A stretch of 64,000 bases of DNA from Veronia pacifica (GTDB lineage Bacteria > Pseudomonadota > Gammaproteobacteria > Enterobacterales > Vibrionaceae), in the NCBI RefSeq assembly GCF_001707825.1, contig NZ_LYBM01000024.1, forward strand, positions 1 to 64,000. Direction: 5' to 3'. A program made the translations under genes and the position numbers. How positions within the stretch are numbered: position 1 is the first letter of the stretch; the number at the start of each line of letters is the position of its first letter. This document shows positions 43,218 through 54,490 of this stretch, piece by piece. The notes under the pieces were generated by a model, which saw only the letters and a program-made list of their open reading frames with translations, did not search any database and had not been told where the DNA came from.

Positions 43218-43246
43218 CGGCTCCTGACTGTGAAGGTCAGGAGCCG
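43218..43246 (+). repeat. Hairpin between bamB and der
   Basis: Perfect 11-base stem CGGCTCCTGAC/GTCAGGAGCCG with a 7-base loop, ending 37 bases before der. No T-run follows, so it may be a partial terminator, an RNA processing site or a stability element. Confidence 0.65.
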
Positions 43247-43283
43247 ATGTTATTCATAAGTAGTAAAGAATTTAGAGGTCATT

Positions 43284-44780
43284 ATGATTCCTGTAGTTGC
43301 CCTTGTCGGGCGTCCGAATGTTGGGAAATCGACACTCTTCAACCGACTGACGCGTACCCGTGATGCGTTGGTTGCAGATTTTCCGGGATTAACAAGGGAT
43401 CGTAAATACGGAAAAGCCCATCTGGGTGAGCACGAATTCATTGTTGTCGATACAGGAGGTATTGATGGCACAGAAGAGGGTGTTGAGACCAAAATGGCCG
43501 AACAGTCGCTGGCTGCGATTGAAGAGGCTGATGTCGTTTTATTTATGGTTGACGGTCGTTCTGGCCTGACAGTATCGGATGAAGCGATTGCCCAGCATCT
43601 CAGGTCACGAGAGAAAACCACGTTTCTCGTCGTCAACAAAGTTGATGGCATTGATGCTGATGCAGCCAGTGCAGAATTCTGGCAACTGGGTATGGAGCAT
43701 ATGTTCCAGATTGCTGCTGCTCATGGCCGTGGCGTCGCGGCATTGATCGACCGTGCACTCAAGCCCGTCGCTGACGAGATGTCAGAAGGTGATGACGAAG
43801 AGGATGGTCTGATTGACTTAACCTCAGAGCGTGACAGTGGTACCGACGACGAGGTTCTAACAGAAGAGCAGGCTGAAGACGCCCTGCAACGTCTCCAGAA
43901 CCAGCCTATCAAATTTGGCATTATTGGCCGTCCGAATGTGGGTAAATCAACACTGACCAACCGAATTCTCGGTGAAGATCGCGTTGTTGTTTACGATATG
44001 CCGGGCACTACCCGCGACTCTATATATATTCCTATGGAACGAGATGGCCGAGAATATGTCATCATCGATACTGCGGGTGTTCGTCGACGTAAGCGGGTTA
44101 GCGATAAGGTTGAGAAATTCTCTGTTATCCAGACGCTAAAGGCGATTGAAGATTCCAACGTCGTATTGCTGGTGATTGATGCACGTGAAAATATTTCCGA
44201 TCAGGACCTGAGCCTCTTGGGTTTTGCGTTGAATGCGGGACGTTCTATTGTCATTGTGGTTAACAAGTGGGATGGCCTCGACAGTGATGTAAAAGACCGC
44301 GTGAAGTCTGAGCTGGACCGTCGTTTAGGTTTCGTTGACTTTGCCCGTATTCACTTTATCTCTGCACTACATGGTACTGGTGTCGGTCACCTGTTTGAAT
44401 CTATTCAGGAAGCGTATAAATCGGCAACTCAGCGCGTAGGAACTGCGATGCTGACCCGTATCATGAAAATGGCACAGGATGATCATCAGCCTCCAATGAT
44501 TCGTGGCCGACGTGTGAAGCTCAAATATGCACACGCAGGTGGCTATAACCCGCCTATCGTCGTTGTTCATGGCAACATGGTGAGAGAACTGCCAGATTCG
44601 TACAAACGATATTTGATGAACTACTACCGTAAATCATTGGAAATTGTTGGTACGCCGATTCGTATTCAGTTCCAGAGTAGTGATAATCCATTTGAGAACA
44701 AAAAAGAAAAACTGACTGTTTCTCAGACTCGTCAGCGAAAACGCATGATGGATATGGTAAAAAATCGAAATAAAAAGTAA
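43284..44780 (+). CDS. der: Ribosome biogenesis GTPase Der (EngA)
   Basis: 498 residues with two GTPase domains in tandem: [12 protein letters not shown] and NKVD in the first, [12 protein letters not shown] and NKWD in the second, joined by an acidic linker (about residues 165-205), then a KH-like domain. Needed for 50S assembly. Confidence 0.97.
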   Translation: MIPVVALVGRPNVGKSTLFNRLTRTRDALVADFPGLTRDRKYGKAHLGEHEFIVVDTGGIDGTEEGVETKMAEQSLAAIEEADVVLFMVDGRSGLTVSDEAIAQHLRSREKTTFLVVNKVDGIDADAASAEFWQLGMEHMFQIAAAHGRGVAALIDRALKPVADEMSEGDDEEDGLIDLTSERDSGTDDEVLTEEQAEDALQRLQNQPIKFGIIGRPNVGKSTLTNRILGEDRVVVYDMPGTTRDSIYIPMERDGREYVIIDTAGVRRRKRVSDKVEKFSVIQTLKAIEDSNVVLLVIDARENISDQDLSLLGFALNAGRSIVIVVNKWDGLDSDVKDRVKSELDRRLGFVDFARIHFISALHGTGVGHLFESIQEAYKSATQRVGTAMLTRIMKMAQDDHQPPMIRGRRVKLKYAHAGGYNPPIVVVHGNMVRELPDSYKRYLMNYYRKSLEIVGTPIRIQFQSSDNPFENKKEKLTVSQTRQRKRMMDMVKNRNKK

Positions 44781-44790
44781 ATATTCGACG

Positions 44791-44819
44791 AAAGCCCGGC
44801 ACTTATGCCGGGCTTTTTT
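44791..44819. terminator. Terminator of der
   Basis: Stem AGCCCGGC/GCCGGGCT with an ACTTAT loop, then six T; the A's on the left also give weak minus-strand function. Confidence 0.92.
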
Positions 44820-44888
44820 GTATCTAAAGAGAGAAAACGGCAAGAATCATCGAAAATATCAAAGATCAGCAAGTGTCATTTACAATTT

Positions 44889-44908
44889 AAAGTGATCTAT
44901 ATCACTTT
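44889..44908. promoter_or_regulatory. Isolated CRP-like palindrome
   Basis: Perfect 20-base palindrome centred on TCTATA, with arms AAAGTGA and TCACTTT. It fits the CRP core in 8 of 10 positions. No gene starts within 400 bases in either direction. Confidence 0.55.
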
Positions 44909-45138
44909 TGTTGTGATACGAAAGGATCTTGTTGCGGGAGCTTTTAACCAGCATTTAAGTTGTTGAAATTATCATCACTGAATTCATCACTTCAATTTAT
45001 AAAAAGCTTAAATGTGGCTTTTAAAAACTAAAAATTAGTTTTTTATCCTTTTAAAAATCCAAATGCAGAATATGTAACTTATGCTTTCGGCATATGTGTT
45101 GATAAATATTCTTTTGAGGGGAGATCGCTGAACATTGG

Positions 45139-45185
45139 GCATTAACGGGTTGGATCGAGGGATCCATCGATGATCCTGTTAATGC
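45139..45185. repeat. Long imperfect hairpin
   Basis: Outer arms GCATTAAC (45139) and GTTAATGC (45178) pair perfectly; inside, GGATC (45152) pairs with GATCC (45172), with further GATC/ATCGAT self-complementary bases between. Confidence 0.55.
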
Positions 45186-45224
45186 ATGTCACATTTTTTC
45201 TGCTGGTAAAAGAGCACAGTAAAT

Positions 45225-45251
45225 CGTCATAAACACAAAGAGTTTATGACG
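45225..45251. repeat. Perfect 10-bp inverted repeat
   Basis: CGTCATAAAC and GTTTATGACG around a 7-base loop, 78 bases beyond the end of xseA. There is no T-run on either side. Confidence 0.6.
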
Positions 45252-45328
45252 TAATCACTTAAAAAACTGAGGTGAAAGGGAGAAATTGTGTAGAAGTACC
45301 AAATACTGCAAACAGGACAAAGTATCGT

Positions 45329-46660
45329 TTAGAGTACTTTTGACCTTACTTTCCCATCAGGAAGTATAGAAACTAATGTATCCCCCTCTGATACATCATT
45401 GACCGAACGAATAACACTGCCTTTTGCAGACTGAGTCACCGAGAACCCGCGGGATAAGGTTGCAAGTGGACTGACGGCATCTAAGGTTTCCATTTTTAAA
45501 GAAAGTGCATGGCGCTCAGCGGTCATCTTTCTGTTCATTGCATCTTGAAGACGCTGCTGTATCAAGGCTAATTTACTGTGCTGCTGCTGAACAGTATTCG
45601 CTGGAGAATGGAGAAGCAGTGCTTGATGACTTCGTTCAATGTGCTGTGTTTCACGTTGCATGCGTTGCTGTATTGAACGCTCCAGCCTCATCGTGAGTGT
45701 ATCCACCTGCTGCTGTTGACGTTCAATCTGTTTCTTTGGGTCTTGCATAGCCAGTCTATGCTGCAACTGGGTCAGGTGTTTGTTATGTTCCTGAATGTAG
45801 CGTTCAGTATAAAATTCCAATGCCTCAACATGTTGTTGTAACTGTTGAATTCTTGTTCCGGTATCCCGACTGACCAATTCAGCCGCTGCTGAAGGGGTTG
45901 GGGCTCGGACATCGGCGACAAAATCGGCTATGGTAACATCCACTTCATGGCCCACCGCACTTACAATAGGAATTTGACTGGCAGCGATAGTACGGGCAAC
46001 GATTTCCTCATTAAAGCACCATAGGTCTTCCATCGAGCCTCCACCACGGCCAACAATCAGCACATCACACTCATTACGTGTATTTGCTCTGCCGATAGCC
46101 TGTGCGATTTCAATCGCAGCTCCTTCACCTTGTACCAACGTGGGATAAATAATGACCGATAAGGAAGGGTCACGACGCCTCAACACCTGAAGAATATCGT
46201 GTAGGGCAGCTCCCGTTTTTGATGTCACTATGCCGACACACTTTGGCTGCTCAGGCAAAGTGCTTTTTTCCGAGGCAGCAAAAAGCCCTTCTGCGGCTAG
46301 CTTCATCTTCAGCTTTTCAAATTGCTGTTTTAGACGTCCTTCGCCCTCAGGCTGCATGCTTTCAATAACGAGCTGATAATCGCCTCGCGGCTCGTACAAA
46401 GAGAGGCGCGCCCGCACGAGTACCTGGCTGCCGTTGGCTGGCTTAAACGTCACACGACGGTTATTTCCGCGAAACATTGCACACTTAGCCTGTGCCTGAC
46501 TATCCTTCAAAGTGAAGTACCAATGACCTGAAGTGGGAATGGTCAGATTGGAGATTTCACCAACCAGCCACACGATACCCATTTCATTTTCGAGGACTCT
46601 ACGCACTTCTGCATTGAGGTGAGAAACCGTATATATGCGGCTGTTGCTGTCAGTATTCAC
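45329..46660 (-). CDS. xseA: Exodeoxyribonuclease VII large subunit
   Basis: 443 residues. N-terminal OB-fold (starts near [20 protein letters not shown]), catalytic domain with [60 protein letters not shown], then a long coiled coil rich in Gln and Arg. Degrades single-stranded DNA with XseB. Divergent from guaB. Confidence 0.96.
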   Translation of the reverse strand: MNTDSNSRIYTVSHLNAEVRRVLENEMGIVWLVGEISNLTIPTSGHWYFTLKDSQAQAKCAMFRGNNRRVTFKPANGSQVLVRARLSLYEPRGDYQLVIESMQPEGEGRLKQQFEKLKMKLAAEGLFAASEKSTLPEQPKCVGIVTSKTGAALHDILQVLRRRDPSLSVIIYPTLVQGEGAAIEIAQAIGRANTRNECDVLIVGRGGGSMEDLWCFNEEIVARTIAASQIPIVSAVGHEVDVTIADFVADVRAPTPSAAAELVSRDTGTRIQQLQQHVEALEFYTERYIQEHNKHLTQLQHRLAMQDPKKQIERQQQQVDTLTMRLERSIQQRMQRETQHIERSHQALLLHSPANTVQQQHSKLALIQQRLQDAMNRKMTAERHALSLKMETLDAVSPLATLSRGFSVTQSAKGSVIRSVNDVSEGDTLVSILPDGKVRSKVL

Positions 46661-46719
46661 GAGGACTAAAAACCGAAATTTGCTGTTAATAGGTGCATGT
46701 TACTTAGCTGAATTTTTTA

Positions 46720-46773
46720 TGCCAAACGTTTTCGTAAAAATGTATAGCCAAACGTTTGCGCCATGAGTATAAT
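46720..46773 (+). promoter_or_regulatory. guaB promoter with two PurR-like boxes
   Basis: Two boxes (46720-46735 and 46746-46761) share GCCAAACGTTT and match the PurR consensus in about 10 of 12 fixed positions each; their centres are 26 bases apart. The second overlaps the -35 (TAGCCA, 46745-46750) of a promoter with a perfect -10 TATAAT (46768-46773, 17-base spacer). Confidence 0.7.
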
Positions 46774-46826
46774 GCGGCGGCAATATTTTAGTCCCCTTAA
46801 ACAATCAATTGGCGTGAGATATTGCG

Positions 46827-48293
46827 ATGTTACGAATAGCTAAAGAAGCTTTGACCTTTGACGACGTTCTGCTCGTCCCTGCACATTCCACCGTTTTGCC
46901 TAACACTGCTGACCTTCGCACGCGTCTGACAAAAACCATCACGCTTAATATTCCTATGCTGTCTGCTTCTATGGATACAGTGACAGAAGCGCGTCTTGCT
47001 ATTGCTCTGGCACAGGAAGGTGGTATCGGTTTTATTCACAAAAATATGTCGATTGAACAACAGGCTGAGCAAGTTCGTCTGGTGAAGATCTTTGAGGCCG
47101 GTGTCGTCTCTAACCCTGTGACTGTGACCCCTGATCAAACCATCGAACAAGTGAAATCACTGACACATAAACATGGTTTCGCCGGTTTCCCAGTGGTAAC
47201 AGCCGCTAATGAACTCGTCGGTATTATCACAGGCCGTGATGTTCGCTTTGTTACCGACCTGAGCAAGTCGGTTGAGGAAGTGATGACACCTAAAGACCGT
47301 TTGGCGACCGTTCAGGAAGGCGCAAGCCATGCAGAAGTTCAGCAACTGATGCAAAAACACCGGGTAGAAAAAATCTTGGTAGTGAATGCGGATCATCATC
47401 TTAGTGGCATGATCACGGCAAAGGACTTCCAGAAAGCAGAACGCAAACCTAATGCATGTAAAGATGAGTTAGGCCGTTTACGTGTCGGCGCAGCCATTGG
47501 TGCTGGCGCAGGTAACGAAGAGCGTGTAAAAGCGCTGGTTGAAGCTGGCGTTGACGTCCTGCTGGTTGACTCTTCTCATGGCCACTCTGAGGGTGTTCTG
47601 CAACGTCTACGTGAAACCCGAGAGGCATTCCCTGACCTGCAAATCATTGGCGGTAACGTCGCAACAGCAGAGGGTGCCCGCGCACTAATCGAAGCTGGCG
47701 TAAACGCAGTAAAAGTAGGTATCGGTCCAGGCTCTATCTGTACCACGCGTATCGTGACGGGTGTGGGCGTTCCGCAAATCACGGCGATATCTGACGCTGC
47801 TGCGGTTGCCAATGAATACGATATTCCTGTTATCGCTGACGGCGGCATTCGCTTCTCTGGCGATATGGCGAAAGCAATTGCTGCTGGCGCATCATGTGTG
47901 ATGGTGGGTTCAATGTTTGCCGGTACGGAAGAATCGCCGGGTGAAGTTGAGCTTTATCAAGGCCGTTCATACAAATCATACCGCGGTATGGGTTCACTGG
48001 GTGCCATGTCTAAAGGTTCATCTGACCGTTACTTCCAAAGCGATAATGCTGCTGACAAGCTTGTTCCTGAAGGTATCGAAGGTCGCGTTGCTTATAAAGG
48101 CCGCCTGAAAGAGATTGTTCATCAGCAGATGGGTGGACTGCGCTCTTGTATGGGTCTGACAGGATCTGACACCATCGAAGCACTGAGAACCAAAGCAGAG
48201 TTTGTTCGCATTACTGGTGCGGGTATGAGCGAGTCACACGCCCACGACGTGACTATCACCAAAGAAGCACCAAACTACCGTCTGGGTCAGTAA
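46827..48293 (+). CDS. guaB: IMP dehydrogenase
   Basis: Oxidises IMP to XMP, the first step to GMP. 488 residues. TIM barrel interrupted by two CBS domains (about residues 95-200); catalytic Cys in [17 protein letters not shown]; flap [11 protein letters not shown]. Followed by guaA. Confidence 0.97.
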   Translation: MLRIAKEALTFDDVLLVPAHSTVLPNTADLRTRLTKTITLNIPMLSASMDTVTEARLAIALAQEGGIGFIHKNMSIEQQAEQVRLVKIFEAGVVSNPVTVTPDQTIEQVKSLTHKHGFAGFPVVTAANELVGIITGRDVRFVTDLSKSVEEVMTPKDRLATVQEGASHAEVQQLMQKHRVEKILVVNADHHLSGMITAKDFQKAERKPNACKDELGRLRVGAAIGAGAGNEERVKALVEAGVDVLLVDSSHGHSEGVLQRLRETREAFPDLQIIGGNVATAEGARALIEAGVNAVKVGIGPGSICTTRIVTGVGVPQITAISDAAAVANEYDIPVIADGGIRFSGDMAKAIAAGASCVMVGSMFAGTEESPGEVELYQGRSYKSYRGMGSLGAMSKGSSDRYFQSDNAADKLVPEGIEGRVAYKGRLKEIVHQQMGGLRSCMGLTGSDTIEALRTKAEFVRITGAGMSESHAHDVTITKEAPNYRLGQ

Positions 48294-48321
48294 CTCTCCT
48301 ACTGACACCTAATTTTAAAGG

Positions 48322-48338
48322 GGCGCATCTGATGCGCC
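48322..48338 (+). repeat. Hairpin between guaB and guaA
   Basis: Stem GGCGCAT/ATGCGCC with a CTG loop, followed by TCTTC, not a T-run. Could attenuate transcription into guaA, or stabilise the guaB end. Confidence 0.5.
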
Positions 48339-48370
48339 TCTTCATCAATTCTTAATTGAGAACTGCAGAA

Positions 48371-49948
48371 ATGACCAAAAATATTCACGATCAACGAATT
48401 CTAATCCTCGACTTCGGCTCCCAGTACACACAACTGATTGCCCGCCGTATTCGGGAAATTGGTGTGTATTGTGAACTCTGGAGCTGGGATGTCGACGAGC
48501 AGGATATCCGTGACTTTAATCCGAACGGTATTATTCTCTCTGGTGGCCCTGAGAGTGTGACTGAGGACAACTCGCCACGTGCGCCAGAATACGTTTTCAC
48601 TGCTGGTGTTCCAGTATTGGGCGTTTGTTATGGCATGCAAACCATGTCAGAGCAGCTGGGCGGAAAAGTATCAGGTTCTGATGAGCGTGAGTTTGGTTAT
48701 GCGCAGGTGACTGTTCATAAGCCGGGTAGTCTGTTTGAAGGTATTGAAGATGCTCTGGCTGATGACGGTAAAGCCTTGCTGGACGTGTGGATGAGCCATG
48801 GTGACAAAGTGGTTGAGATCCCAGCTGACTTCCATACGGTTGCTTCAACAGATACTTGTCCATTTGCCGCAATGGCAAATGATGAGAAACGTTTTTACGG
48901 CGTGCAGTTCCACCCAGAAGTGACGCATACTCGCCAGGGCCTGCGCATGCTGGAGCGTTTCGTCATTGATATCTGTGGTTGTGAGAAACTGTGGACTTCA
49001 GCATCAATCATTGAAGATGCGGTTGAGCGTATCAAAGAGCAAGTGGGTGACGATGAAGTGATCCTCGGCTTGTCAGGTGGTGTTGACTCATCTGTTGTTG
49101 CGATGCTGATTCACCGCGCAATCGGCGATCGTCTGACTTGTGTCTTTGTCGACAACGGCCTTCTGCGACTCAACGAAGCCGAGCAGGTTATGGATATGTT
49201 TGGTGACCACTTTGGTCTGAACATTGTTCACGTTGATGCGGAACAGCGTTTCCTGTCTGCGCTTGAGGGTATTTCAGACCCAGAAGCTAAGCGTAAGAAA
49301 ATTGGTCACGTTTTTGTTGATGTCTTTGATGAAGAATCGAAGAAACTGAAAAATGCTAAATGGCTGGCTCAGGGCACCATCTATCCTGACGTCATTGAAT
49401 CAGCTGCATCGAAAACGGGCAAAGCGCATGTGATCAAATCTCACCACAACGTTGGCGGTCTGCCTGACGACATGGAAATGGGACTGGTTGAGCCGCTGAA
49501 AGAGCTGTTTAAAGATGAAGTACGTAAGATTGGCCTCGAGTTAGGCCTGCCTTACAACATGCTTTATCGTCACCCGTTCCCGGGACCAGGTCTGGGCGTA
49601 CGTGTTCTGGGTGAAGTGAAGAAAGAGTACTGTGATCTTCTCCGACGTGCTGATGCTATTTTCATCGAAGAGTTGCACAATGCAGACCTTTACAACAAGG
49701 TATCTCAGGCATTTACTGTCTTTCTCCCTGTGCGTTCTGTCGGTGTAATGGGCGATGGTCGTAAGTACGACTGGGTTGTTTCATTGCGTGCTGTTGAGAC
49801 TATCGACTTCATGACTGCGCACTGGGCACACCTGCCATATGATTTCCTTGGTAAGGTATCCAACCGCATCATCAATGAAATCGATGGTATCAGCCGTGTG
49901 GTTTACGATATCTCGGGTAAACCACCTGCAACGATTGAGTGGGAATAA
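48371..49948 (+). CDS. guaA: GMP synthase (glutamine-hydrolysing)
   Basis: 525 residues from ATG 48371, aligned with the E. coli start. Glutaminase domain with Cys86 in GVCYGMQ and FHPEVTH; ATP-pyrophosphatase PP-loop [10 protein letters not shown]-terminal dimer domain ending PPATIEWE. Converts XMP to GMP. Confidence 0.97.
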   Translation: MTKNIHDQRILILDFGSQYTQLIARRIREIGVYCELWSWDVDEQDIRDFNPNGIILSGGPESVTEDNSPRAPEYVFTAGVPVLGVCYGMQTMSEQLGGKVSGSDEREFGYAQVTVHKPGSLFEGIEDALADDGKALLDVWMSHGDKVVEIPADFHTVASTDTCPFAAMANDEKRFYGVQFHPEVTHTRQGLRMLERFVIDICGCEKLWTSASIIEDAVERIKEQVGDDEVILGLSGGVDSSVVAMLIHRAIGDRLTCVFVDNGLLRLNEAEQVMDMFGDHFGLNIVHVDAEQRFLSALEGISDPEAKRKKIGHVFVDVFDEESKKLKNAKWLAQGTIYPDVIESAASKTGKAHVIKSHHNVGGLPDDMEMGLVEPLKELFKDEVRKIGLELGLPYNMLYRHPFPGPGLGVRVLGEVKKEYCDLLRRADAIFIEELHNADLYNKVSQAFTVFLPVRSVGVMGDGRKYDWVVSLRAVETIDFMTAHWAHLPYDFLGKVSNRIINEIDGISRVVYDISGKPPATIEWE

Positions 49949-49962
49949 AACCCACAATTTGT

Positions 49963-50211
49963 TTAAGTTCGGCTGCCATTTGAGCGTGAAATACTGTTGA
50001 GGCAGTCGAACTGGATAGCTAGAAGATCGGGTATGTGAAAGCCATTGTTTTTACTGCCCGTTTCCTTTCAAAACTACCTACATACCAAGGTGGCTTTCTC
50101 GGCTGTCTTTTTGAACATCATTCCCCGTGTAAAGGTTTCCTCTTCCCCGTTTTTTTTAAAAAGATAATCAGGCAAATACAACCGCCCTGATTCTGCCTGA
50201 TATCTCGTCAT
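49963..50211 (-). pseudogene. Decayed small protein gene with two in-frame stops
   Basis: From ATG 50211 the minus strand reads MTRYQAESGRLYLPDYLFKK, continuing to TLVCR (45 residues); then TAG (50074-50076), Phe, TGA (50068-50070), then 34 more open codons starting KETGSKNNG, to TAA at 49963. Both stops are one C-to-T change from Gln (CAG) and Arg (CGA), and the protein-like composition continues past them. Upstream of the ATG an in-frame TGA sets the start; AGGAAG lies about 14 bases before it. I do not recognise a function. It could instead be a functional 45-residue protein. Confidence 0.5.
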
Positions 50212-50318
50212 GGCAGTCTGTCACTTCCTGTTATCAATGCAGCGGTGAGCCGTTTAAGTGTCAGTAAATTCACTTACGTATTTTTTATAAACTGTAAAAA
50301 TTTGGCATCGAGGGTAGG

Positions 50319-50420
50319 TTACATCGGTTTAAATATAGAGAAACCAAAGAGGCACAAAAGGCTAACAATCCCACCCAGCAAAGTGCAAATATTTATCATT
50401 TGAAACAATTTGCAAAACAT
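50319..50420 (-). CDS. Possible 33-residue hydrophobic peptide
   Basis: A short frame with a membrane-like core (TLLGGIVSLLCLFGFSIF) after a Cys- and Lys-containing start. There is no Shine-Dalgarno before either ATG (50420 or 50399), and the upstream DNA is very AT-rich. It may be a small membrane protein or chance in low-complexity DNA. Confidence 0.2.
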   Translation of the reverse strand: MFCKLFQMINICTLLGGIVSLLCLFGFSIFKPM

Positions 50421-50663
50421 TATTTTTATTTAAGTTTAATTTAAAGATTAATATAAATTTAACATAATAGTTCTTAATGATAGATTTAATTGGTTTTATA
50501 TTTTGATATATATTTAATATATAGTTTTAAATGCTAATTTATCATCTATTATAAATATATAAATCTTAACACTTTTGATTTTATCTCTTTTACTCTAACC
50601 CCTGCTTTTGCTAGTTTCAGTTGAAAGGACGACAGTAAACTCTATCGAGAGGGCAGTACGATT
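50421..50663. other. Very AT-rich leader of the AbgT-family gene
   Basis: About 240 bases, mostly A and T in the first two thirds, before the transporter start. Many TATA-like hexamers prevent a confident promoter call. Such DNA is a usual target of H-NS-type silencing. Confidence 0.45.
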
Positions 50664-52220
50664 ATGAGTGAAATGACCCATGCCGCACCCAAGAATCGGG
50701 GTGCGATTGCATTCATCGAAAAAGTAGGAAAAAAAATCCCGGATCCCGTCATTATTTTTATGTCACTTTTTGTTGTGGCTCTGGGACTGACAGCATTTAT
50801 TGGCGGACATGAATTTCAGACTGTCAGTGCAAGTGGAGAGGCAGTCACACACAGTGTGAAAAATATGCTGGACACGGAAAATGTTCGTTGGATGTTCAGC
50901 AACGCGATTTTGACCAACTGGCTGGCATTTGGTCACGGCGTATTAGGTGTGATTTTGATTGTCATGCTGGGTGTGGGCATTGCAGAAAACTCAGGTCTTT
51001 TGGGTGCGGTGATCAAGAGCCTTGGTCTTCGCCTAAATGCACGCTGGTTACCTATGCTTTTGGTCTTCCTTGGTATCATGAGCTCAATTGCGACCGATGC
51101 GGGGTATCTGGTGCTTATCCCTCTGGCGGGGATGCTCTACGCTGGCGTGGGTAAAAACCCACTGATAGGTATGGCTGCGGCATTTGCAGGTGTATCTGCA
51201 GGGTTTAGTGCCAACCTGTTACCCGCTACACCTATTGACGTGATCATTGGTATGAACGCACGCATTTTTGCTGAGGCACAGGGCGTTCCTTTCACTAATG
51301 CACAAGGTGAACCTCTTAATCCAGCGACCATGCACTATACGTTTATCTTTGTTTCGACCTTTATGTTGGCTGGACTGGGTGCTTGGGTAACCAAACGTTT
51401 TGTTGCGCCACGTCTTGATGCGATGTCTTATCAACTGCCAGAAGATCTCGATGTTGGTGAGTTCAAAGTCACGGACAATGAGCGTAAGGGTCTACGCAGT
51501 GCAGGACTTGGTCTGCTGTTATCCGCAGCGGCGATTGTTGGTCTGGCAGTCGGCCCTCTGGCAACTTATGTCAACGATGCTGGTCGCGAAGTGACACCAT
51601 ATCTTGATAATGTGATCCTACTGATTGCGATGGTGTTTGCTGTAACGGGCCTGTTCTATGGCTTTGCAACAGGCAAGTTTAAAACCAAGCAGGATGTTGT
51701 GAATGCTATGGTGAAGCAGATGAACACCATGGGATATATTCTGGTTCTGACCTTCTTCAGTAATAACTTTCTTGCTGTCCTGAGCTACTCTGGTCTGGGT
51801 GTGTATGTCACTTATCTTGGTGCCACGGGCTTGAGCTCACTGGGATTAGAAAACTATCCTGTATTACTTATCATTGGTTTCATTCTGACAACAGCATTGA
51901 TCAACCTGTTTGTTGGTGGCTTGACGTCTAAGTGGATGCTATTAGGGCCTATCTTCATTCCTATGCTGTATCAGGTTAATCCAGATATGACGCCTGACAT
52001 GGTTGCGGCAGCTTATCGTGTAGCGGATTCATCGACTAACATCATCACACCAATGATGACCTATGCAGGTGTTATCCTTGCATTCATGCGCAAATATAAG
52101 CCAGACCTGAGCTTTGGTGATGTGATTGCAATGATGGTTCCATACTCGGCTGCATTCCTGACGGTTTGGACCACCCTGTTAATTTTCTTCTTTACCTTTG
52201 AAATCCCATTGGGTTTCTAG
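50664..52220 (+). CDS. AbgT-family transporter
   Basis: 518 residues, 11-13 predicted membrane segments. It shows AbgT/MtrF family features: starts with a KVGKKIPDPVIIFMSLF segment, has SAGFSANLLPATPIDVIIG and, near the end, VADSSTNIITPMMTYAGVILAF. Family members import p-aminobenzoyl-glutamate (AbgT) or export sulfonamides (MtrF). No abgA/abgB hydrolase genes lie beside it, so the substrate is open. It stands alone behind an AT-rich leader. Confidence 0.9.
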   Translation: MSEMTHAAPKNRGAIAFIEKVGKKIPDPVIIFMSLFVVALGLTAFIGGHEFQTVSASGEAVTHSVKNMLDTENVRWMFSNAILTNWLAFGHGVLGVILIVMLGVGIAENSGLLGAVIKSLGLRLNARWLPMLLVFLGIMSSIATDAGYLVLIPLAGMLYAGVGKNPLIGMAAAFAGVSAGFSANLLPATPIDVIIGMNARIFAEAQGVPFTNAQGEPLNPATMHYTFIFVSTFMLAGLGAWVTKRFVAPRLDAMSYQLPEDLDVGEFKVTDNERKGLRSAGLGLLLSAAAIVGLAVGPLATYVNDAGREVTPYLDNVILLIAMVFAVTGLFYGFATGKFKTKQDVVNAMVKQMNTMGYILVLTFFSNNFLAVLSYSGLGVYVTYLGATGLSSLGLENYPVLLIIGFILTTALINLFVGGLTSKWMLLGPIFIPMLYQVNPDMTPDMVAAAYRVADSSTNIITPMMTYAGVILAFMRKYKPDLSFGDVIAMMVPYSAAFLTVWTTLLIFFFTFEIPLGF

Positions 52221-52232
52221 GAAGTCAGAAAT

Positions 52233-52263
52233 AAAAAACCCGGCAAACGACGCCGGGTTTTTT
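52233..52263. terminator. Bidirectional terminator between the transporter gene and fghA
   Basis: Stem ACCCGGC/GCCGGGT with an AAACGAC loop, flanked by A-runs and T-runs. Confidence 0.92.
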
Positions 52264-52275
52264 ATTTGTCTCCAC

Positions 52276-53121
52276 TTAGTCCAGCAAATACTTTGCATGG
52301 AACCTCAAGTGGTCCTCGATAAAGCTGGAGATAAAGTAGTAGCTGTGGTCGTAGCCTGGCTGCATACGGATCTCCACCGGATATCCAGCCATCTCCGCCG
52401 CCGCTTGCAAGCGTTCAGGTTTCAGCTGCTCCTCGAGGAAGGAGTCTGCATCACCCTGATCAACAAGCATGGGGAGGTGGCCTTCGGCCTTTTTAATCAA
52501 TTCGCAACTGTCGTACTGTTCCCAGCTTTTTTTGTCTTCGCCAAGGTAATTGGTAAAGGCTTTTTGTCCCCAAGGCACATTCATTGGATTCGCAATGGGC
52601 GCGAAAGCGGATACAGATTTATATGCTTCCGGGTTTTTTAATGCAATGGTCAGAGCGCCGTGTCCACCCATGCTATGGCCAGTAATCGCTTTTACATGAC
52701 TCACAGGGAAGTGAGATTCCACCACAACAGGCAATTCTTTTACTACGTAGTCATACATGTGGTAGAAGCGATTCCATGGCGCTTCCGTTGCATTAAGGTA
52801 GAAGCCCGCGCCAATGCCAAAATCATAGGCGCCTTCCGGATCATCTGGAATGCTGTCACCACGCGGACTGGTGTCTGGTGCAACAATAGCAATACCCAGT
52901 TCAGCAGCAATCCTGTGTGCTCCTGATTTTTGCATGACATTTTCGTCGGTGCAGGTTAAACCGGATAGGAAATAGAGAACGGGGACTTTATTGGTTTCTG
53001 AGGCTTGCGGCGGAAGATAGATAGCGAACCTCATGTTGCAGTGTAAGGTTCTGGACGTGTGAACGTACTGTTTGTGCCAACCGCCAAAGCTACGGTTACT
53101 GCTGGTACTTTCTAAACTCAT
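52276..53121 (-). CDS. fghA: S-formylglutathione hydrolase
   Basis: 281-residue esterase-D-type alpha/beta hydrolase, last step of glutathione-dependent formaldehyde oxidation (S-formylglutathione to formate). Nucleophile Ser in [10 protein letters not shown], oxyanion region [10 protein letters not shown], and the catalytic His in GYDHSYYFI near the end. Pairs with the dehydrogenase 55 bases upstream. Confidence 0.95.
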   Translation of the reverse strand: MSLESTSSNRSFGGWHKQYVHTSRTLHCNMRFAIYLPPQASETNKVPVLYFLSGLTCTDENVMQKSGAHRIAAELGIAIVAPDTSPRGDSIPDDPEGAYDFGIGAGFYLNATEAPWNRFYHMYDYVVKELPVVVESHFPVSHVKAITGHSMGGHGALTIALKNPEAYKSVSAFAPIANPMNVPWGQKAFTNYLGEDKKSWEQYDSCELIKKAEGHLPMLVDQGDADSFLEEQLKPERLQAAAEMAGYPVEIRMQPGYDHSYYFISSFIEDHLRFHAKYLLD

Positions 53122-53176
53122 AACTTTTTATTCTCAAGTCTGGCGGGGGCGATTGCCCCCACCCGAAATTTATGTT

Positions 53177-54352
<1,176 letters not shown>

Positions 54353-54490
54353 CTAGCTTAAAATTATTACCCGCTTTGTTCCGTTTTTGACACAGAATGA
54401 TATGCGTGTGTTTGTATCTTTTAAGTATATTTATTTCTCATAAGATGATAATTACCTATATTGTCAATTCACTTTTACTCAGAGGTAATA

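Larger units (their letters stand above)
44820..45328. other. Gene-less gap between der and xseA
   Basis: No coding frame longer than about 25 codons stands out on either strand. It holds a CRP-like palindrome, an AT-rich stretch with weak terminator-like hairpins near 45002-45048, and two strong inverted repeats (45139-45185 and 45225-45251). In E. coli a small zinc-ribbon gene sits between der and xseA; it is absent here. Confidence 0.6.

Noticed and set aside
50167-50201. Inverted repeat ATCAGGCA/TGCCTGAT in the guaA-abgT gap
   Set aside because: It lies inside the coding part of the decayed small gene, has a 19-base loop and no T-run; no reason to call it a separate element.
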